Source of the DNA: Firmicutes bacterium UBA6113
Lineage (GTDB): Bacteria; Bacillota; Clostridia; Tissierellales; Sedimentibacteraceae
DNA: 64,000 nt
Direction: 5' to 3'
NCBI GenBank assembly: GCA_002422545.1
Contig: DIWF01000021.1
Span: 1 to 64,000, forward strand
Made by a program: the position numbers and the translations under genes
Notes under the pieces: generated by a model
What the model saw: the letters and a program-made list of their open reading frames with translations, nothing else
The model's database searches: none
Told to the model about the DNA's origin: nothing
Part shown: in pieces, positions 59,600-64,000 of the stretch
How positions within the stretch are numbered: position 1 is the first letter of the stretch
Layout: each line of letters begins with the position of its first letter

Positions 59600-61348
59600 A
59601 TGAAAAATTTATTGATTCGAAGAATAACAATTTTAATATCTATTGCCATATTAATTTCTTCTGTTTTAGTTGCTTTTCTGGGCGTGTTGTTATGGGAAGG
59701 CGTTAAGGCTGATAACAGGGTAAAGGAATTTGTGCCGGCCCTTTCTGTAGTCGCTGAGTGCACCATACAATATCAGGATGGGAACATAAGCAAAGATACA
59801 TATGAAAAAATATTGATGAATTCATTAAAAGAGTACATCAGAGGATATTCGGTTTTAAATGCAGATGGAACAGTTGTTTTTACTGCTGAAGGACTTAAGG
59901 ATTCAACATTTAATACTATGATGAAAAAATCTCTGGATGAAGTGCTTAATGGACGTGAAACATATGAAAAAATATACCAGTCAAAGCTCAATCCGGCTGC
60001 TTTGGTTGGTGTGCCGATTGTGAAGGAAAATAAAAGCATTGGTGCCGTCTTTGTCTTGGTAGACATGGCTGATTTTCTGCCTGAAAGAAAAAGATTTTTT
60101 CAGTCGCTTTTAATTGCCATGATTGTTGTAATTCCTTTTGTAATTGTACTTTCTTACGTGGTTTTAAAAAGAATTACAAAACCGGTTAAAAATGTTGTAG
60201 AAGCTGCAATTTCCATGAGCCAGGGAGATTTTTCCGCTCGGGCAGATGAAACTTTAAAAGGTGAAATTGGGCTTTTGGGAAGGACATTGAATAAGATGTC
60301 CATTGACCTTTATAAGAATGTTTCACAGCTTTTCATTGAGAAAAACAGACTTCATCAGGTATTGAACAGCCTTGATGAAGGCATGATTGCTGTAGATGAA
60401 AACAAGAAAATCACACATTTTAATAAAGTGTTTTTAGAAATGTTTGAACTGACGGAAGATGAAGTAAAGGGTAAGAATGTAGACGATATTCATGTTATAA
60501 ATGATGAATTATATGAACTTACTCAGGCAATAGAAGGAAGATATTCCATAGTGAAGAATTATGAAAATGATAATGTTATTATGCGAATAGTAATCGCCTC
60601 CATTCAAGATGAAAAAGATAATGTTGTTGGTGCTGTAGTTTTATTTAGGGATATTACCGAATTAGAAAAATTAGAAAAGATGCGAAGAGATTATGTGGCG
60701 AATGTTTCTCATGAGCTCAGATCACCTCTTACATCAATCAGAGGTTTAATTGAGCCGTTGATGGATTCTTATGTAACCGATGAAAATGACATAAAAAGAT
60801 ATTATAAAATTATTTATAAGGAAAGTTTGAGGCTTTCAAGACTTGTTGATGACATAATGGAGCTCTCAAGACTTCAAATGAATGAAGCTGTTATTGAAAA
60901 AACATCGGTTGACCTGGATTCTATAATAGAAATGGTCTATGAGAGGTATAATTTGTATGACGAGGAAATCAATCTTGTTTACAATCCGGTTCCATTGCCC
61001 AAGGTTTTCACAAACTACGACAGGATTGAGCAAATTCTTGTGATATTGTTAGACAATGCTTATAAATTTACTCAAAAGGGCGGTCAAATAGAAATAATTA
61101 CTGAATCCAGGACAAAAGATGTGCTGGTTACAGTAAAAGATACAGGAACAGGCATTAAAAAAGAAGACTTGCCGTTTGTTTTTGACAGGTTTTATAAGAG
61201 CGATAAGTCCAGATCAAAAAAGGGGTCAGGGCTGGGATTATCCATAGCAAAAGAAATATTAAATTTAATGGGTGAAAAAATAAAAGTTAAAAGTGAGTAT
61301 GGGGCAGGAAGTTCATTTGAGTTTACTGTTCAAATATGTGACTTGTAA
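59600..61348 (+). CDS. Sensor histidine kinase (HAMP-PAS-HisKA-HATPase)
   Basis: The product, about 582 residues, has membrane segments at 8-30 and about 170-192 enclosing an extracytoplasmic domain, then HAMP (to about 245), PAS (about 255-355), HisKA with NVSHELRSPLTSIRGL (H371), and HATPase with ILLDNAYKFT, KDTGTGIKKED and GSGLGLSIAK. GAGGTGG precedes ATG 59600; the upstream TTG 59594 overlaps the regulator's stop. The signal is unknown; an envelope or antimicrobial stress would fit the efflux genes downstream. Confidence 0.9.
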   Translation: MKNLLIRRITILISIAILISSVLVAFLGVLLWEGVKADNRVKEFVPALSVVAECTIQYQDGNISKDTYEKILMNSLKEYIRGYSVLNADGTVVFTAEGLKDSTFNTMMKKSLDEVLNGRETYEKIYQSKLNPAALVGVPIVKENKSIGAVFVLVDMADFLPERKRFFQSLLIAMIVVIPFVIVLSYVVLKRITKPVKNVVEAAISMSQGDFSARADETLKGEIGLLGRTLNKMSIDLYKNVSQLFIEKNRLHQVLNSLDEGMIAVDENKKITHFNKVFLEMFELTEDEVKGKNVDDIHVINDELYELTQAIEGRYSIVKNYENDNVIMRIVIASIQDEKDNVVGAVVLFRDITELEKLEKMRRDYVANVSHELRSPLTSIRGLIEPLMDSYVTDENDIKRYYKIIYKESLRLSRLVDDIMELSRLQMNEAVIEKTSVDLDSIIEMVYERYNLYDEEINLVYNPVPLPKVFTNYDRIEQILVILLDNAYKFTQKGGQIEIITESRTKDVLVTVKDTGTGIKKEDLPFVFDRFYKSDKSRSKKGSGLGLSIAKEILNLMGEKIKVKSEYGAGSSFEFTVQICDL

Positions 61349-61364
61349 TATTAACATAAGATAA

Positions 61365-61408
61365 CAGGATATATATCTGAAACATGATGTATATCCTGTT
61401 TTTATTGT
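61365..61408 (+). terminator. Rho-independent terminator of the two-component operon
   Basis: AACAGGATATA and TATATCCTGTT form an 11-bp stem around a ~16-base loop, followed by TTTATTG. Confidence 0.75.
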
Positions 61409-61498
61409 TCACAATTGTTCAAATTCATTTCATATTGATGCCATATTGAAGAAATATGATAATAACGTTAAGAACAAGATTTATAAAGAGGTATAAAA

Positions 61499-61882
61499 AT
61501 GCCGGACACAACAATAAAAAACGAAAATATCACACTTGTTTGCACAACAGCCAAATTTGAATGCGGGTGACTGATTAGAGAAGGCAGAAAAATTGCAGAC
61601 ATGACTGATACAAAGTTATATGTGGTTAATGTACAGAAAAAATGCCATTGGGGCAATAAGTTAAGCAAAGAATTGGAGCACCTGTTCTCGATTTCTAAAA
61701 ATTCAGATGCGCAAATGCTCACATTTTTTTCTGATAATCCTGCTGAAATACTTAATGATTGTATAGAAAGAAGGAGTGTGAAGCATGTGGTTTTGGAGGA
61801 TATGGGAATAGAAACAGTTAATTTATTAAAACAATTGGATATTAAATCCAATGAGATTGAAATACATATTTGTAAATATTAA
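61499..61882 (+). pseudogene. Usp-like protein gene with an in-frame TGA at codon 24
   Basis: From ATG 61499 (AGAGGT upstream) the frame reads ITLVCTTAKFECG-TGA-LIREGRKIADM and then TDTKLYVVNVQKKCHWGN to TAA 61880-61882. It would be a 127-residue universal-stress-protein-like product of the kind found next to KdpD/PhoR-type kinases, where the corresponding place usually reads C-x-R-L-I. TGA could thus be a CGA-to-TGA nonsense change. Initiation at ATG 61601 would give 93 residues lacking the first strand. Selenocysteine is a less likely alternative. Confidence 0.6.
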
Positions 61883-61899
61883 ATTGAAAGGAAAAAGAT

Positions 61900-63558
61900 A
61901 TGAATATTAAAAAGATAACAGCATGTACATGTGCCTCAGCGATTTTGCTGTCTGCAATTTGTCCTGTATATGCAGATGCATCGCCTAAGGATGAACCTGC
62001 AGCAGCTCCCTATTCACTTGAACAGGAGGCGGCCTTGGATTCATCAAGCAGTGAAAAGGCGCAGGAAACTATGAACTTGACTGTGGATACAGCAGTAAAA
62101 TATGGACTTGAAAACAACAAGAGCATTGACATGCTGGAAAATAAAATTCAGCTTGCAATTATTGCAGCAAGCAATGCAAAGAAAAATTCTTCGGATTTGA
62201 AAAAAGCAAAGAATACACTCAAAGATGCCATGGATAAACTTGATGATGCAGAAGAACAGATTGATTCAGCACAGGGACAAGTTGATCAGGCAGAGAGTCT
62301 TTTGGCAAATGGCATAGCTCCAATTTCCATACCTCTTTCTGATTCCCATGGCAATCCCATTAATGATGGAAACGGCAATCAAATTGTTATTCCAGCAGGT
62401 TCAAATATTCTTGATACATTGATTGGAATTGGAATTCCATCTGATACGGCAAATGGTATGTTTTCATTGATTAAACAAAGTATAGAGACTGAATTGAATT
62501 CAAACCAGTCTAAAATTGATGAAAACAGCATTGCAGTAAAAGAGGCCAAATCAACCCTTGAAGCAAAAAAAGAAGAGTTTAAAGATATTCTTAAAGACAC
62601 CTCAGAAAAACTGGATGCAAAAATTGATTATGGCTCTTTAGTTAACCTTGATGCAGATGATGCAGGCGAACTTATGATTACAATGGCTGGCGTAAATCTT
62701 GACGTCACCAAATACGCCAAAAACATATATAAAAACCAAATTGCCATGTTAATTCAAAAGAATTATTATGATGCACTGTATGCAAAAAAAGTATATGAAT
62801 TGAAAAAAATTGCCATGGAACGCGGTGAAAAACAATACAACATGGTTAAACTTTCTTATGATAACGGAATGAAAGCAAAAGATGATCTGCTTCTCAGCAA
62901 GATGTATTATGACAGTACAATAATATCTTGCCGACTTGCTGAATCGGATTATAAAAATGCTCTTGTGAAGCTTAAGGAAAACATGAATTTAAATATGAAT
63001 ACGGAAATAACCTTGGAAGATTCAATGTTTGACAAAGTTACAGAAGAAAACTTAAATGATGGACTGAAAAGTGGTTTGACAAACAGAATAGAAATACAGA
63101 AAGCCCTTGGTCAGCTAAAAATCTATGAACTGAATGAAGAAATACTGAATTCCCGTGCTGAGTACAAAGCAAATAAAAATGGAACTAAAGAAGCAAAGTT
63201 ACTGACAGAAGGGGCAAGGCTGCAGCTTGATAAAGCAAAAACCACAGTAACTTCAGAAATCAACCAGTCATATGAAACAATGGCAGCAGCCGGAGATATG
63301 TTATTGGCGTCAACAGAACTTATAGCTAACGCAGAAGAGGTTGTTCGCATTGCGAATCTAAAATATGAGCAGGGATTTGGAGCAGAGAATTCTTTGCTGA
63401 AACAAATGAATCTTCAGGAAAGTTCAGGGACAATCATAGAGCTTATCGCTGCTCAGGAGAAATTATCAGAGGTTGAAGCACAAGTGGCTCAAATAAGTTA
63501 CGGTTATACAATGGCAAAAATAAAATATCAAAATGATGCAGGAATACTCATTCATTAA
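61900..63558 (+). CDS. TolC-family exported protein
   Basis: The 552-residue product has a signal peptide (about 1-27, cleavage near VYADA) and two long alpha-helical coiled-coil halves typical of TolC: MNLTVDTAVKYGLENNKSID opens the first repeat, with further parts YDNGMKAKDDLLLSKMYY and EQGFGAENSLLKQMNLQESS. About residues 105-220 form an extra Asp/Ser-rich insert. AAAGGAAAAAG precedes the ATG. It is followed 40 bases later by a HlyD-type gene. The presence of TolC in an apparently Gram-positive-type genome is notable. Confidence 0.85.
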   Translation: MNIKKITACTCASAILLSAICPVYADASPKDEPAAAPYSLEQEAALDSSSSEKAQETMNLTVDTAVKYGLENNKSIDMLENKIQLAIIAASNAKKNSSDLKKAKNTLKDAMDKLDDAEEQIDSAQGQVDQAESLLANGIAPISIPLSDSHGNPINDGNGNQIVIPAGSNILDTLIGIGIPSDTANGMFSLIKQSIETELNSNQSKIDENSIAVKEAKSTLEAKKEEFKDILKDTSEKLDAKIDYGSLVNLDADDAGELMITMAGVNLDVTKYAKNIYKNQIAMLIQKNYYDALYAKKVYELKKIAMERGEKQYNMVKLSYDNGMKAKDDLLLSKMYYDSTIISCRLAESDYKNALVKLKENMNLNMNTEITLEDSMFDKVTEENLNDGLKSGLTNRIEIQKALGQLKIYELNEEILNSRAEYKANKNGTKEAKLLTEGARLQLDKAKTTVTSEINQSYETMAAAGDMLLASTELIANAEEVVRIANLKYEQGFGAENSLLKQMNLQESSGTIIELIAAQEKLSEVEAQVAQISYGYTMAKIKYQNDAGILIH

Positions 63559-63597
63559 AACATTATCTAAAACAGAACAGAAAGGACGGAATACTTT

Positions 63598-64000
63598 ATG
63601 AAAGGTTTATTGGACAAAATTAGTAAAATTATAAATAAGGATAGGTTTAGCAAAAATATAAAAAGCATTACTATAGCATTAGTTGTTATTGTTTGTGCTT
63701 TAGGAATTACAATCGGTACTACAAAAATATATGGAGGAAGTATGGAATCGGGTGCTCGTCAAGGTATTGTATCTGCCAAAGACGTAAGCATCAATACTAA
63801 AATACCCGGTCGTATAGTAAAGTTTTATGTTGAGGAAGGACAACAAGTCAAGACCGGTGATCCAATCGTGGAAATATCCAGTGAAGAAATTCAAGCAAAA
63901 AAATTACAATTAGAAGCACAGGTTGCACAGGCACAGGCAGGCGTGGATGCTTCCCAGGCAGCACTTGAGATGGCTCAGGGGGCTTATGAGGTGGCACAGG
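63598..64000 (+). CDS. HlyD-family membrane-fusion protein, cut by the window end
   Basis: The visible 134 codons encode a cytoplasmic start, one membrane segment (about 23-42), then a lipoyl/HlyD segment SAKDVSINTKIPGRIVKFYV-EEGQQVKTGDPIVEISSEE and the beginning of an Ala/Gln-rich coiled coil (VAQAQAGVDASQAALEMAQG). AAAGGACGG precedes the ATG. With TolC before it and probably an ABC transporter after it, it forms an export system. The C-terminal part lies outside. Confidence 0.88.
   Translation, partial: MKGLLDKISKIINKDRFSKNIKSITIALVVIVCALGITIGTTKIYGGSMESGARQGIVSAKDVSINTKIPGRIVKFYVEEGQQVKTGDPIVEISSEEIQAKKLQLEAQVAQAQAGVDASQAALEMAQGAYEVAQ

Noticed and set aside
61568..61610. Selenocysteine insertion at the TGA
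   Set aside because: No convincing hairpin with a conserved apical loop follows the TGA, and relatives appear to have Arg here. Kept as an alternative only.
1..64000. CRISPR arrays, tRNA or rRNA genes
   Set aside because: No regularly spaced repeats, no clover-leaf with a TTC-arm and no rRNA-like blocks were noticed on reading. A tool scan would be needed to exclude a tRNA.

Overview
The window reads as chromosomal DNA from a low-GC, anaerobic, endospore-forming member of the Clostridia or a relative such as Tissierellia. A Sedimentibacter-like organism is my guess from gene content, not a proven assignment. Supporting signs are a WalR/WalK-YycH-YycI operon, SpmA/SpmB spore maturation proteins, a small acid-soluble-spore-protein-like gene, a LysM spore-type protein, an oxygen/NO-scavenging FprA flavoprotein, a clostridial-type AgrD peptide, strong AGGAGG ribosome binding sites and TTGACA/TATAAT promoters. 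I saw no rRNA gene, tRNA gene or CRISPR array.

Layout. 0-1.4 kb: an IS3-family insertion sequence cut by the window edge. 1.4-12.6 kb: an accessory region. It holds small membrane proteins, an Imm26-type immunity gene, the 3' end of an RHS toxin with a putative immunity gene, and a complete agr quorum-sensing locus (agrA-agrC-agrD-agrB) whose 47-codon agrD is easy to miss. Two exported proteins and a decayed toxin with an intact immunity-like gene follow. The agr region is flanked by a direct repeat: a truncated and an intact copy of the same subtilisin-like protease gene. 12.7-47.5 kb: mostly housekeeping. walRK-yycHI; murA; a transglutaminase-like protein; a sigma-54 activator facing a near-consensus -24/-12 promoter before spmA-spmB-LD-carboxypeptidase; lysA-dapF; a LysR regulator divergent from a sugar/drug-type symporter plus D-aminoacylase; parE-parC (or gyrB-gyrA); a K+ channel; a ferredoxin-type aldo/keto reductase; spore genes; a Crp/Fnr regulator beside fprA; and an ECF sigma/anti-sigma pair.

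47.6-57 kb is a defence island: the N-terminal stub of a DUF3427/PLD-type helicase, a Kiwa-like pair (kwaA-kwaB), a UvrD/Upf1-type helicase with a DUF2726-like nuclease tail, a Sau3AI-like GATC restriction enzyme, an unfamiliar protein joining an EVE/PUA-like N-terminus to a NucS/EndoMS-like nuclease domain, and a convergent cytosine-5 methyltransferase. 57.9-64 kb: a TspO-like membrane protein, a two-component system, a Usp-like gene interrupted by TGA, and the start of a TolC-HlyD export operon that runs off the window.

Two families of dispersed intergenic repeats recur: a GTAGGGG...CCCCTAC type and a GTCATCCTGAG...CTCAGAATGAC type. The most interesting parts are the defence island with its NucS-like protein, the agr locus with a second copy of its promoter block 6.6 kb upstream, and the sigma-54 control of spmAB. 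All family calls rest on reading motifs by eye. No database search was run.
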